Of a DNA stretch of 61,546 bases, positions 26,335 to 35,834 are shown piece after piece. Below the pieces are notes generated by a model. It saw only the letters and a program-made list of their open reading frames with translations, ran no database searches and was not told the DNA's origin. Source of the stretch: Siminovitchia terrae (GTDB taxonomy: Bacteria > Bacillota > Bacilli > Bacillales > Bacillaceae_C); the NCBI RefSeq assembly GCF_003605405.2, contig NZ_QYTW02000027.1, positions 1-61,546 of the forward strand. Reading direction: 5' to 3'. The translations under genes and the position numbers were made by a program. Each line of letters starts with the position of its first letter. The first letter of the stretch is position 1.

Positions 26335-28008
26335 TTGCAAAATTTAAAGAAAAAAAGTTGGCCAAGTTATTTACCAAAACAATTGGACTATAAGCTTGGA
26401 GAAAAACCACTACATGAGTATTTAAATTACAATGCAGAAAAATATCCAAGTTGTGTACCTTACAACTATTATGGTAATAAAATAACTTGGGCGATGTTAA
26501 ATGATTATACGAATCGACTAGCCCAATTTCTGAAAGAAAATCATATTAAAAAAGGTGATCGCGTCGCTTTATATATGCAAAATTGTCCACAATATATCAT
26601 TGGCTATTTTGGGATTCAAAAAATTGGCGCTATCGTTGTTCCTTTAAACCCAATGTATAAAGAAGCAGAATTAGATTACTTCATTAATGAAGTTGATATA
26701 AAAGCAGTTATTTCAACAGTAGACTTATATCCACGTGTATATGCAATTAAGGATAAAACACCAACTGTTGAATTTATCATTACTACAAGGTACCTTGACT
26801 TTTTGCCAGAAGAAATTGAATTACCTATTCCAGATGAACTAAAGATAGAAAATCAAAAGATTGATAGTACCTATGATTTTGTAGCAATAATGGAACAAGT
26901 TTCTCCTTTAAAAGAAATAGAGGAAATCGATATATGGAACGATGTTTGTCTAATGTCATTTACTTCTGGTACGACAGGAAGACCAAAGGCAGCCATGCTA
27001 ACATATGGAAATGCATTATTTAAAGCGGCTGCTACTACAAATGCATTCGGATTTACTAAAGATGATAAAACAATCATTATTCCTCCGCTTTGTCATATTG
27101 GCGGCAAGATATTGGGAGTTAATATTCCTATTTACAGTTGTTGTGAAAGCATTTTAATGTCGCGGTTCGATCCAGAGGCAACCATTCAGGCAATCGAAAA
27201 ATATAAAATTAATTTACTTTATACATTACCGCCAATGAATGTAGCGATACTAGATTATCCAAATATAGAAGAAAGAGATTTATCCTCTCTTAAGATTAAC
27301 TTCGCTACAAGTTTTGGCATTCCAGTCAGCAAAGAGCTTGCCCAAAAATGGAGGACTTTAACAAATGGATGTTTATTATATGAAGCTACATATGGATTGA
27401 GTGAGACACACGATGCTGATACGTTTATGCCTAGAGATAATATTAAATTTGGTAGTGTTGGCATTCCAACTTTCGAAACGGAAATGCGAATTATCGACCT
27501 GGATACTGGAGAAGAGTTACCAACTGGAAAACAAGGGGAAATTGTAATAAAAAGTCCTGGAGTTTTTAAGGGGTATTACAAGCGCCCAGAAGATACTTAT
27601 GAAGTGTTAAAGAATGGTAGGTTACATACTGGAGATATAGGTTCATTTGATGAAGACGGTTATTTATTTTTACATGGACGTGTAAAAGAAATGATAAAAA
27701 GTTCTGGTTATAGTGTTTTTCCTGAAGATGTAGAAGCTTTGCTTGATCGACATGAGGCAATTTTACAAGTAGCTGTTGTGGGTGTTCCAGATGAAAAAAG
27801 AGGGCAAAGTGTAAAAGCGTTTGTTGTATTAAGACAAGAATATAAAGGAAAAATTATGGAAGAGGATATCATTCATTGGGCTAAAAACAATATGTCAGCT
27901 TATAAATACCCGCGTTATGTAGAATTTAGAGACCATTTACCTGAAGCGATTTCTGGAAAAGTACTGCGAAAATATTTGCAAGAGGGAGAAGAAAAAGAAC
28001 GTTTATAG
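26335..28008 (+). CDS. AMP-forming acyl-CoA synthetase (2)
   Basis: This 557-residue ANL ligase has P-loop MSFTSGTTGRPKAAML, YEATYGLSETHD, GRLHTGDIGSFDEDGYLFLHGR, hinge KEMIKSSGYSVFPEDVEALL and the C-terminal EAISGKVLRKYL with the catalytic lysine. It starts with TTG after GGGAGGGAATTACA. It differs from the ligase at 20338 in length and motifs, so it probably activates a different acid. It is followed at 46 bases by the second carboxyltransferase gene. Confidence 0.9.
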   Translation: MQNLKKKSWPSYLPKQLDYKLGEKPLHEYLNYNAEKYPSCVPYNYYGNKITWAMLNDYTNRLAQFLKENHIKKGDRVALYMQNCPQYIIGYFGIQKIGAIVVPLNPMYKEAELDYFINEVDIKAVISTVDLYPRVYAIKDKTPTVEFIITTRYLDFLPEEIELPIPDELKIENQKIDSTYDFVAIMEQVSPLKEIEEIDIWNDVCLMSFTSGTTGRPKAAMLTYGNALFKAAATTNAFGFTKDDKTIIIPPLCHIGGKILGVNIPIYSCCESILMSRFDPEATIQAIEKYKINLLYTLPPMNVAILDYPNIEERDLSSLKINFATSFGIPVSKELAQKWRTLTNGCLLYEATYGLSETHDADTFMPRDNIKFGSVGIPTFETEMRIIDLDTGEELPTGKQGEIVIKSPGVFKGYYKRPEDTYEVLKNGRLHTGDIGSFDEDGYLFLHGRVKEMIKSSGYSVFPEDVEALLDRHEAILQVAVVGVPDEKRGQSVKAFVVLRQEYKGKIMEEDIIHWAKNNMSAYKYPRYVEFRDHLPEAISGKVLRKYLQEGEEKERL

Positions 28009-28053
28009 AAAATATTTACATTCTTATAAACTTTTATAAGGGGTGAGTAAGAT

Positions 28054-29610
28054 ATGTCTTGGCAGCCAGAAATTGATGAATTACATAAAAGGGAAAAGAT
28101 AGCTTATCAAATGGGTGGAAAAGAAAACGTGAATAGGCATAAATCTAGGGGAAAGATGACTGTAAGGGAAAGAATTAACAGCCTTCTAGATAAAGACAGT
28201 TTTCATGAGACTGGAGCAATTGCTGGAAATGCAGATTTTGATCATGATGGTGAACTAAGAGATTTTCAACCAACAAATGTAATTATTGGACGGGGAAAAA
28301 TTGATAATAGAAAAGTAGTAATAAGTGCTGATGATTTTACAGTACGAGGTGGTGCAGGTGATTTAGAAAGTATGGAAAAGCAAGTGTATGGTGAACTGAT
28401 GGCACACGAGCTCAAACTACCTATGGTTCGACTTGTTGATGGAACCGGTGGTGGAGGAAGTGTCACCTCAATAGATGAATTGGGATATGCTTACGTACCT
28501 GTTAATCCTGCTTGGGATCATGTTGTAAATAATATGGGGAGAGTGCCTGTTGTTGCAGCTTGTTTAGGATCTGTTGCAGGATTAGGGGCAGCACGTGTAG
28601 TAGCCTCACATTTTTCAGTTATGGTGGAAGATATTTCTCAGATGTTTATTGCGGGACCATTAATTGTGAAGCATGGTATGGGACAAGATTTAACAAAAGA
28701 AGAGTTAGGTGGTGTTCAAGTACATCGTTCAAGTGGGGCAATTGATAACGTGGTAAAAACGGAAAAAGATGCTTTTGAACATATTAAAAGGTTTCTATCT
28801 TTTCTTCCGAGTAATGTGTGGAAGTTACCACCAATAATGGAATCAACAGATTCTCCAGATAGGAAAGAAGGAGAACTGATTTCAATTATCCCAAAGAATC
28901 GAAGACAACCTTATAAAATTAGAACAATTTTACAAATGGTATTTGATAAGGAATCCATCTTTGAGATGGGGAGTCATTATGGTGGGGATACAGTTACAGG
29001 ATTTGCAAGATTAGATGGTCATTCAGTCGGATTCTTAGCAAATGATCCGATAGTTGGAGGAGGCGGTCTATCTGTAAAGGCATGTAATAAAATAGAACGT
29101 TTTGTAGATTTGTGTCAAACTTTCCATCTGCCAATCATTAATTTTGTAGATCAACCTGGCTTAACTATCGGACTGGCTGCTGAGAAACAAGGATTAATAC
29201 GACATGGAGTTCGAGCTATATCAGCTATTTATCAAGCAACAGTTCCAATGATTGAAATCATTCTTAGAAGAGTATATGGAGTCGGAGGAGCAGGAATGAT
29301 AAATGGTCATGGCCTTCATCTCCGCTATGCTTGGCCTTCTGGGGATTGGGGTTCATTACCGATTGAAGGCGGTTTACAAGTTGCTTATAGGCGTACATTG
29401 GAAGAAAGCGATAATCCACAAGAATTACTTGAGAAATTAGCGAGTCAATTCGAAAGTTTTCGATCTCCTCTACGAACTGCTGCTGCATTTGGGATAGAGG
29501 AAATTATTGATCCACGAGATACACGGCCGCTTTTGTGTGATTGGATTGTAGATGCATATGAATTGTTACCAGAATTATTAGGTCCTTCACGACATACAAT
29601 GCGGCCATGA
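28054..29610 (+). CDS. Acyl-CoA carboxylase carboxyltransferase subunit (2)
   Basis: This 518-residue carboxyltransferase has the N-terminal pattern KREKIAYQMGGKENVNRHKS, the acyl-CoA/biotin pocket RLVDGTGGGGSVTS and, in the second half, FLANDPIVGGGGLSVKACNKIERFVDLCQ and NFVDQPGLTIGLAAEKQG. It differs clearly from the CT at 24603, so this is not a recent duplication. With the biotin carrier at 31.8 kb it could carboxylate an acyl-CoA of the pathway, but the neighbouring biotin carboxylase is broken. The ribosome site AAGGGGTGAG precedes the ATG. Confidence 0.87.
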   Translation: MSWQPEIDELHKREKIAYQMGGKENVNRHKSRGKMTVRERINSLLDKDSFHETGAIAGNADFDHDGELRDFQPTNVIIGRGKIDNRKVVISADDFTVRGGAGDLESMEKQVYGELMAHELKLPMVRLVDGTGGGGSVTSIDELGYAYVPVNPAWDHVVNNMGRVPVVAACLGSVAGLGAARVVASHFSVMVEDISQMFIAGPLIVKHGMGQDLTKEELGGVQVHRSSGAIDNVVKTEKDAFEHIKRFLSFLPSNVWKLPPIMESTDSPDRKEGELISIIPKNRRQPYKIRTILQMVFDKESIFEMGSHYGGDTVTGFARLDGHSVGFLANDPIVGGGGLSVKACNKIERFVDLCQTFHLPIINFVDQPGLTIGLAAEKQGLIRHGVRAISAIYQATVPMIEIILRRVYGVGGAGMINGHGLHLRYAWPSGDWGSLPIEGGLQVAYRRTLEESDNPQELLEKLASQFESFRSPLRTAAAFGIEEIIDPRDTRPLLCDWIVDAYELLPELLGPSRHTMRP

Positions 29611-29764
29611 ATTAACGTAATATTCAACCTTTTTATGCACTACTCCTCGTTCAGATGAAGATTGTTGAGAAAGTGGTAAAATTTAGATTTAATCTTGCAA
29701 GAGAGTTGATATACCTGCAAACAATTAAATTAACATAGGACAATTAGATAGAGGGATGAATCAT

Positions 29765-30706
29765 ATGCTAAAAAAATTAGGAATTGAAATAGTAAAACTT
29801 GATCTTCCGTTTCGGCTTAATCATGTAAATTGTTTACTTGCAGAAGGAGAAACTGGGTGGGCGATTATTGATACAGGATTACATGATACAAAAACAATAG
29901 CTAGATGGGAGGACATTTTACAAGCGAAAAAAGTAAGTGATCTATATATTTCTCACTATCATCCTGATCATTTTGGCTATGCAGGAGGGTTGCAACAAAA
30001 GACAGGTGCCAAAGTTTCAATGACACAAGTTGATGAAAAATCTGGTAAAACGGTGTGGGGAGAAGAGTTTATTCAAGAGATTAGGAAAAATTATACTCTA
30101 TCAGGGGTTCCAGATCATATCACCCAGCTAATGACAGTAAACACAGAAGAATTCAAGGAAGTTATTACACCATATCCTAATGTAGATCACTATTTTCAAG
30201 AGGGGGAAAAAATTCTATTTGGTCAACATGAGTATGAAGTTATTTTTACTCCCGGACATGCTGATGGGTTAGTGGTGTTTTATAGTAAAGAAAATAGTGT
30301 TCTTTTATCAACTGACCATATTTTACCACGCATTACTCCAAATATCGCTTATTGGTTTCATGGAATAGAGAATCCCTTAAAAGCGTACATGGAATCTTTA
30401 GAAAAAATAAAAAGGTTAAATGTAGAATTTGTTATTCCATCACATGGGGAACCGTTTTATTATGCGAATAAACGGATTAACGAAATTTTAAATCACCACG
30501 AAGAAAGGTTAGCATTTGTGCTGAAATCGATCGGGAGAGGGATCACTGCCTACTCATTGAGTAAGAAATTGTTTGCCTTTGAGATGGATGCACATGAACA
30601 ACGGTTTGCATTAGGAGAATCAATAGCACATTTAGAATACTTACGGTATAAGGGCTACATCAACAAAGAGATTCATAATGGTATTTGCTGGTACTATATT
30701 CCATAA
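29765..30706 (+). CDS. Metallo-beta-lactamase fold hydrolase, long form
   Basis: This 313-residue MBL protein has the metal motif SHYHPDHFG, later TPGHADGL and STDHILPR, and the late IPSHGEPF. A C-terminal winged-helix-like tail is visible (AYSLSKKLFAFEMDAHEQRFALGESIAHLEYLRYKGYI). This is the architecture of MBL proteins with an added LACTB2/BSSP C-terminal domain, which may hydrolyse acyl-CoA thioesters or other esters. The second ATG (29765) is best placed after GAGGG. It sits between the CT and the broken biotin carboxylase. Confidence 0.85.
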   Translation: MLKKLGIEIVKLDLPFRLNHVNCLLAEGETGWAIIDTGLHDTKTIARWEDILQAKKVSDLYISHYHPDHFGYAGGLQQKTGAKVSMTQVDEKSGKTVWGEEFIQEIRKNYTLSGVPDHITQLMTVNTEEFKEVITPYPNVDHYFQEGEKILFGQHEYEVIFTPGHADGLVVFYSKENSVLLSTDHILPRITPNIAYWFHGIENPLKAYMESLEKIKRLNVEFVIPSHGEPFYYANKRINEILNHHEERLAFVLKSIGRGITAYSLSKKLFAFEMDAHEQRFALGESIAHLEYLRYKGYINKEIHNGICWYYIP

Positions 30707-30716
30707 ATTAATTTTT

Positions 30717-31760
30717 TGTATGGGAAAATGGCCATAAAGTGCGAAGAAGCTGGTTTTATCTTTATTGGGCCTAGTCCAACTATTATGGAACATATGGGAG
30801 ACAAAATGGCTGCAAGTTAATGGATGAAAAAAGTAGGTGTTCCTGTTATACCAGGAACAGATGAGCCACTTTCCAATTTAGAAGAAGCATTAGAAATAGC
30901 CAATACAATTGGTTACCCAATTATGCTGAAGGCAGCAGGTGGTGGAGGTTATTGGCCTTCAAATTGTACATGATGATGTGGAGCTAATGAAGAGTTTTGC
31001 AAGTAACTCTAAACGGGCTGAACAATTTTTAGGAAATAGTTCGATGTTTATTGAGAAACTATTAAAAAATGTACTGCATATAGAAATACAAGTACTAGCT
31101 GATCATTTTAGCAACATTGTTTAATCCAAAGAAGAAACCAAAAAATAATTGAAGAAGCTCCATCTTCCTTTATTTCAGAGAGCACAAGAAAAAAGATGGG
31201 AGAAGTATCTGTTCAAGCTGCAAAAGAAATTGGCTATACAACCGCTGGAACAATTGAATATTTAGTAGATGGTCAGGAGAACTTTTACTTTTTAGAAATG
31301 AATATAAGGATACAAGTAGAACACCCCGTAACAAAGGAAATAACAGGATTGGATATCGGCGAAAATCAGATTTTGGTTGCTAATAGAGAAAGACTTCGTT
31401 TAGATCAAAATTTATTAAAAATAAATGGGCATGCAATAGAGATAAGAGTATATGCAGAAGATCCGGTCCGCTTCTTTCCGTCACCTGGAAAAATAACGAA
31501 TTAAACGAGCTCAGCTGATGTTTTTATTCGTATGGAATCATCTGTTACGAATCAAAGTGTAGTATCACCATTTTATGATCCAACGATAAGCAAACTCATC
31601 GTTAAAGGTAAGAGGCTATCACTAGACTTAAACGAGCCCTTGTAAAGTATAAAATTGAAGGAATTAAAACAAATCTGCCAATGCTGCAGAAAATTGTGAA
31701 TCATGAACAATTTTTTTTACAGGGAATACTACGACAAATTTTATTAATAAATATTATATA
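30717..31760 (+). pseudogene. Decayed biotin carboxylase (AccC-type) gene
   Basis: Pieces of a biotin carboxylase can be read in order but in different frames. GDKMAAS followed by a stop, then [27 protein letters not shown], then EKLLKNVLHIEIQVLADHFSNIV and a stop, then TAGTIEYLVDGQENFYFLEMN, RIQVEHPVTKEITGLDIGE and INGHAIEIRVYAEDP, and finally PFYDPTISKLIVKG. At least two in-frame stops and several frameshifts are present, and the N-terminal ATP-grasp start (about 80-100 residues) is missing. It cannot make a working enzyme. The intact biotin carrier follows at 31796. Confidence 0.9.
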
Positions 31761-31795
31761 CCGACTAACCAGAAATGATATAAGGAGGAAAAATC

Positions 31796-32008
31796 ATGAG
31801 TGAAGTAAAAGCAACGATGCCGGGGAATGTATGGAAAGTAATAGTCGAAGTAGATGATGAAGTTACAGAAGATCAAGATATTGTGATTTTAGAATCAATG
31901 AAAATGGAAATCCCAATATCTACTGGAACAGCGGGTTTAATTCAGGAAATAAAAGTATCAGAGGGCGATTTTATAAATGAAGGAGATGTTATTGCAATTA
32001 TCAAGTGA
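31796..32008 (+). CDS. Biotin/lipoyl carrier protein (BCCP-like)
   Basis: This 70-residue stand-alone carrier domain has the biotinylation motif ESMKME with K36. It has the flanking hairpin residues typical of acyl-CoA carboxylase carriers (ATMPGNVWKVIVEVDDEV and SEGDFINEGDVIAII). The lysine would carry biotin between a biotin carboxylase and a carboxyltransferase. Ribosome site AAGGAGG lies upstream. The TGA stop is created where the truncated repeat copy 10 begins. With its biotin carboxylase decayed, it depends on one encoded elsewhere, or is on the way to loss. Confidence 0.88.
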   Translation: MSEVKATMPGNVWKVIVEVDDEVTEDQDIVILESMKMEIPISTGTAGLIQEIKVSEGDFINEGDVIAIIK

Positions 32009-32100
32009 AAGCCACCGGCGGATGCCACAGATTTTCAGAGGAAATTTATTGAGCGGAGCTCGATAAAATCTGGGCGCAAATACGCCAAGGCGCATTTGAT
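32005..32100 (+). repeat. 193-bp structured repeat, copy 10 (3' half only)
   Basis: Only the part from GTGAAAGCC to GCGCATTTGAT remains, with the TTATTGAGC/GCTCGATAA stem. The junction provides the TGA stop of the biotin carrier gene. Confidence 0.88.
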
Positions 32101-32163
32101 AAAGAGCAATGGATACCTTTAATCCAGGTCTATTCAATTTTCACACTCTGACGATTCTAGAAT

Positions 32164-32212
32164 AAAAAAGCCTGGGGGTAACTGTTTAACAGTCACTCCC
32201 GGGCTTTGCCTT
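32164..32212 (-). terminator. Strong hairpin, T-run on the minus strand
   Basis: AAAAAAGCCTGGG and CCCGGGCTTT form a GC-rich stem around a loop with an inner GTAACTG..CAGTCAC pair. On the minus strand the stem is followed by TTTTTT; on the plus strand only by TTTGCC. It may still stop the plus-strand catabolic transcript. No minus-strand gene ends right here. Confidence 0.55.
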
Positions 32213-32267
32213 CTATGGTATAGCAAAAAGTTAGTTAGCTGTGCTCAAAGTCTTGGATAATCCATAG

Positions 32268-32297
32268 TTGACAAATAGGAATTATATGTTTTAGTAT
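32268..32297 (+). promoter_or_regulatory. Probable promoter of the FbpA-like gene
   Basis: TTGACA (32268-32273) and TAGTAT (32292-32297) with an 18-base spacer. It lies about 50 bases before the FbpA-like start. No convincing Fur box was found beside it. Confidence 0.5.
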
Positions 32298-32349
32298 AAG
32301 TATAAGATATTGATCGGATCATCTACATCAATGAAAGGGGAGAAAACGA

Positions 32350-32559
32350 ATGAGCCAAATCACACAGACAGTTGAAAGCAGAAGGAAAGAGTTAATTGAC
32401 AAGCTTGTGATGATGGGAGTATACAAGCACGGAGACAAACATCTTTTCGAATTATCTTTGAGAGAATTGGAATATAAATATCGCAAAGTCAGGTCAAGCA
32501 GCCACCCTCACAGTCAAACGGGTTCCATTCGTTGGGTGAGAAAAAAAGTTAACGTATAG
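32350..32559 (+). CDS. FbpA-like small basic protein
   Basis: This 69-residue basic protein has the core SRRKELIDKLVMMGVYKHGDKHLFELSLRELEYKYRK. This resembles the short family of Fur-regulated basic protein A, which works with the FsrA RNA in iron-sparing in Bacillus subtilis. It has a strong ribosome site (AAAGGGGAG) and its own promoter. No iron-box was recognised upstream, so iron control is not shown here. Single-gene unit. Confidence 0.72.
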   Translation: MSQITQTVESRRKELIDKLVMMGVYKHGDKHLFELSLRELEYKYRKVRSSSHPHSQTGSIRWVRKKVNV

Positions 32560-33070
32560 TTTTGGGGAATCAGTTGGCGGAAAGCGGTTTGTTCGTTTTT
32601 CACCGACTGATTTTGCATTTGTGAGGTTTCATCCAGAAAGCAGCTAATGGATGCCCGCCACATCGGTGCATTTAAGAGGAATCGGCGGATGACTATATAT
32701 TCTAGATATGTGAGCCATGGCCCCATTATTTGGGCACCTGACCGAATAACCGACGGTCAAACATACTCGCTACCTTAGAAAACCAAAATACTGTTTGTGT
32801 AAGGCAAATCCCGTCTGAAAAAAGTCTTATTTTCCAATTTAGCTGGGATAATGTCAAGAAAAACGAACTACTGTCCGAACACGAGGGAATACGATCCGAA
32901 AAAACGGAATACTGACCAGAAAATCGAAATACGATCCACTTTGGTCAAAATACTGTCTAGAAAAGAAAAATACTTTAGGTTGATCTCTATTATTAACCAT
33001 TAAGCAATAAAGAACGGGCATTAAAGCCCGTCCTAACATCTGCTTTCCTTTCTGGTTACTCCTGTTACTA
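32560..33070. other. Gene-free stretch with short tandem repeats
   Basis: No supported gene. The main content is the array of 20-21-base degenerate repeats at 32866-32975, listed separately. The 32580-32760 part has only unsupported short frames. Confidence 0.45.
32866..32975. repeat. Degenerate 20-21-bp tandem repeat array
   Basis: About five units can be read, each close to GGAATACTGNCCGAAAAAAC, for example GGAATACGATCCGAAAAAAC, GGAATACTGACCAGAAAATC and AAAATACTGTCTAGAAAAGA. Spacing is 20-21 bases with no unique spacers, so it is not CRISPR. Function is unknown. Confidence 0.65.
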
Positions 33071-33295
33071 TCAAATTTTATCCAATGAATCTCCACGCAT
33101 GAAGCGCTCGAATTCTTCCATATCTTTATTCTTATTTTTGGATAGCTGGAAGGGGTTTCGCTCTCTTTTCTCATCATCGACGAATACGCCCAGTTGCGGG
33201 CTTTGCGTTGCTGTCGGATCATTGATTACACTCTCATATTTACCGTCGGAGTGAGGGGTAGCATTTGAGTGGACATCTTCAGTTTTTCTTGGCAT
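33071..33295 (-). CDS. Small hydrophilic hypothetical protein (74 aa)
   Basis: This 74-residue, highly polar protein (MPRKTEDVHSNATPHSDGKY to FERFMRGDSLDKI) has no membrane segment or known domain. An AAGGAGATGATATC site precedes the ATG, and a TTGACT promoter lies about 150 bases upstream. Such short charged proteins are common in spore formers, but I do not recognise this one. Confidence 0.68.
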   Translation of the reverse strand: MPRKTEDVHSNATPHSDGKYESVINDPTATQSPQLGVFVDDEKRERNPFQLSKNKNKDMEEFERFMRGDSLDKI

Positions 33296-33431
33296 GATAT
33301 CATCTCCTTTTCATTATCTTTGGAAAAACAAAGGATTTTATGTGATAAATATTCATTGATCACATTTCATTTGGAAACATTACATATTATAATATTAAGA
33401 AAATATTGATTTAATTATTCAATTCTATATA

Positions 33432-33473
33432 ATAAAATGTAAAATTAAGTCAACTATTTTGTAAGCGCTTAAA
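33432..33473 (-). promoter_or_regulatory. Promoter with a cre-like site for the 74-aa gene
   Basis: On the minus strand TTGACT (33448-33453) is followed after 16 bases by TATATA. Just upstream lies TGTAAGCGCTTAAA (33460-33473), one mismatch from the catabolite-responsive element consensus. CcpA control is possible but the match is short. Confidence 0.35.
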
Positions 33474-33485
33474 AACACAAAAGTT

Positions 33486-33678
33486 TAAACTTCATTAGCA
33501 GAAGTCTCCCACTTCAGTAAGTGGTGAGATGAATGCCTATTGGTATTCCATTCAGTGGGGGTTCATCCCCCGGCTGAATAAAGTGAAAGCCTCCGGCGGA
33601 TGCCACAGATTTTCAGAGGAAACTTATCGAACGAAGCTCGATAAAATCTGGTCGCAAATACGGCAAGGCGCATTTGAT
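33486..33678 (+). repeat. 193-bp structured repeat, copy 11
   Basis: Full copy upstream of the third CoA ligase, starting GTTTAAACTTCATTAGC. The apical stem is TTATCGAAC/GCTCGATAA. The 33679-33805 stretch up to the ligase is otherwise empty. Confidence 0.9.
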
Positions 33679-33805
33679 AAGGGCTGTTTATTTGTGAAGG
33701 GTTAATAAACCCATGTCCCTACTAAAAGCATGAATCTAGGTGTTAAATGCATCATCAGAGACTCCATCGTCAACCGCTTAATAATAAAAAAACAAGGAGG
33801 AAAAT

Positions 33806-35464
33806 ATGCCTGGTTTAATACACAAAACGATTGGTCAGTTGTTGGATGAGGTTGCCGGAAAATATCCAGAAAACGACGCGGTTGTGTTTCCAAACCGGAA
33901 GCTTCGTTATTCCTACGAGGACTTTAATCGACATTGCCAACAGGTGGCAAAAGGTTTTATGAAGCTCGGTTTGGAAAAAGGGGATCATCTCGCCGTTTGG
34001 ACGTCCAATCAGCCGGAGTGGTTATCTGCCCAGTTTGCTACAGGAAAAATGGGAGCGGTGCTTGTTACGGTAAATACTAATTTTCAAACAGCTGAACTTG
34101 AATATCTGCTTTCCCATTCAGATTCGACAACACTGATTTTGATGGAGTCATATAAAGGAACCTCTTATGTAGATATGTTGTACGAGATTGTTCCCGAACT
34201 CAAAACTTCCGAACCCGGAAAACTTCAGTCTAAATCACTGCCATTTTTGAAAAATGTTGTTATTTTAGGGGAGAAGCGTTTTCCAGGAATGTTCTTATGG
34301 TCGGACATAATGAGGCTTGGACTAGAGATTGATGATCAAACATTTGAAAGAAGACAAGCGGAACTGCAACCAGATGATGTAATCAATATGCAGTATACTT
34401 CAGGAACAACAGGTTATCCAAAAGGTGTCATGCTGAGCCATTATAACTTAATTAATAATGCAAATAGTATTGCGACCTGCATGGAATTAACAGAAAAAGA
34501 CCGATTATGTATTCCGGTACCATTTTTCCATACATTTGGCTGTGTTCTGGGTACGCTGACAAGTGTGACTGCTGGTACGACCATGGTAATTGTAGAAGAA
34601 TTTCAAGCGGAACAGGTGCTGGAAGCGATTGAAGCGGAAAAATGCACTGCCCTTCATGGTGTCCCAACGATGTTTATCGCGGAATTGAACCACCCGGATT
34701 TTGAAAAATATGATTTAACTTCTTTGCGAACTGGTATAATGGCAGGCTCAACCTGTCCGATTGAAGTGATGAAGGCTGTGACAGAAAAAATGGGGGCTAA
34801 GGAAATTACAATTGCCTACGGACAAACAGAGTCATCGCCTGTTATCACTCAGACAAGAACAAATGATCCATTAGAAATCCGTGTTGCTACTGTTGGCCGT
34901 GCACTGCCAAATGTGGAAGTGAAAATTGTTGAACCGGGAACGAATCGAGAAGTCCCCAGTGATGTAGAAGGGGAATTGTGTACAAGAGGGTACCACGTGA
35001 TGCGAGGGTATTACAAGAATGAAAAAGGAACAAGAGAAGCCATCGATGATGAAGGCTGGCTTCATACCGGTGATTTGGCCGTACTGGATAAATATGGATA
35101 CTGCCGGATTGTAGGGCGTCTGAAGGATATGATCATCCGAGGCGGTGAAAACATTTATCCGCGCGAAATAGAGGAGTATTTTTATCAGCATCCGAAAGTG
35201 TTGGATGTCCAAGTAGTCGGTGTGCCAGATGAATTTTTCGGTGAAGAGGCTATGGCTTGGGTTATATTAAAGGAAAACGAAACAGCCTCGGAGGTGGAAA
35301 TAAAGGAGTATTTCAAAAGAAAGATATCCCGTCAAAAAATACCCCGTTACATTCAATTTTGTGAGGGATTCCCGCTTACAGCATCCGGAAAAATACAAAA
35401 ATTTAAGCTGCGGCAGATGGGGCTTGAATTAATTAATGCCCGTGTTTTGAAAGGCGAATCCTAA
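33806..35464 (+). CDS. AMP-forming acyl-CoA synthetase (3)
   Basis: This 552-residue medium/long-chain fatty acid CoA ligase has P-loop MQYTSGTTGYPKGVMLSH, IAYGQTESSPV, GWLHTGDLAVLDKYGYCRIVGR, hinge KDMIIRGGENIYPREIEEYF and C-terminal LTASGKIQKFKLRQ with the catalytic lysine. It has a strong site AAGGAGG before the ATG. It stands alone between two repeat copies (11 and 12) and is closer to general fatty acyl-CoA synthetases than the two ligases in the main cluster. Confidence 0.92.
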   Translation: MPGLIHKTIGQLLDEVAGKYPENDAVVFPNRKLRYSYEDFNRHCQQVAKGFMKLGLEKGDHLAVWTSNQPEWLSAQFATGKMGAVLVTVNTNFQTAELEYLLSHSDSTTLILMESYKGTSYVDMLYEIVPELKTSEPGKLQSKSLPFLKNVVILGEKRFPGMFLWSDIMRLGLEIDDQTFERRQAELQPDDVINMQYTSGTTGYPKGVMLSHYNLINNANSIATCMELTEKDRLCIPVPFFHTFGCVLGTLTSVTAGTTMVIVEEFQAEQVLEAIEAEKCTALHGVPTMFIAELNHPDFEKYDLTSLRTGIMAGSTCPIEVMKAVTEKMGAKEITIAYGQTESSPVITQTRTNDPLEIRVATVGRALPNVEVKIVEPGTNREVPSDVEGELCTRGYHVMRGYYKNEKGTREAIDDEGWLHTGDLAVLDKYGYCRIVGRLKDMIIRGGENIYPREIEEYFYQHPKVLDVQVVGVPDEFFGEEAMAWVILKENETASEVEIKEYFKRKISRQKIPRYIQFCEGFPLTASGKIQKFKLRQMGLELINARVLKGES

Positions 35465-35507
35465 CTTTCAAAATTCATTATGACAAGAGCCCCTAGAGAA
35501 TGTATTT

Positions 35508-35685
35508 TAACTTCATTCAGCAGAAGTCTTCCACTTCAGTAAGTGGTGAGATGAATGCATATTGGTATTCCATTCAGTGTGGGTTCAAACCCCGGCTGAA
35601 TAAAGTTAAACCACAGATTTTCAGAGGAATTTATCGAGCGGAGCTCGAGAAAATCTGGGCGCAAATACGCCAAAGCGCATTTGAT
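35508..35685 (+). repeat. 193-bp structured repeat, copy 12
   Basis: Copy with a short internal loss removing the CTCCGGCGGATG hairpin; the outer ends are normal (TTTTAACTTC, GCGCATTTGAT). It lies 44 bases after the ligase stop. The 35686-35834 remainder is intergenic with no gene. Confidence 0.88.
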
Positions 35686-35834
35686 AAGTCCCATGATTCG
35701 GACCGCAAGGAGCTTAGCTTCGATTTTCCTGCAAAATAATAATGTGATAATGTGAAAGTTCATCGTACATGAAGAAATAATCCTCATCCTATGATACACT
35801 AAAGGGAAAAAGCAGCCAGGAAAAGGAGATACTC

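Noticed and set aside
32866-32975. CRISPR array
   Set aside because: Units are 20-21 bases, degenerate and directly adjacent with no unique spacers; no cas genes are present.
32854-33222. 122-residue minus-strand frame
   Set aside because: It overlaps the better-supported 74-residue gene and reads through the tandem repeat array.
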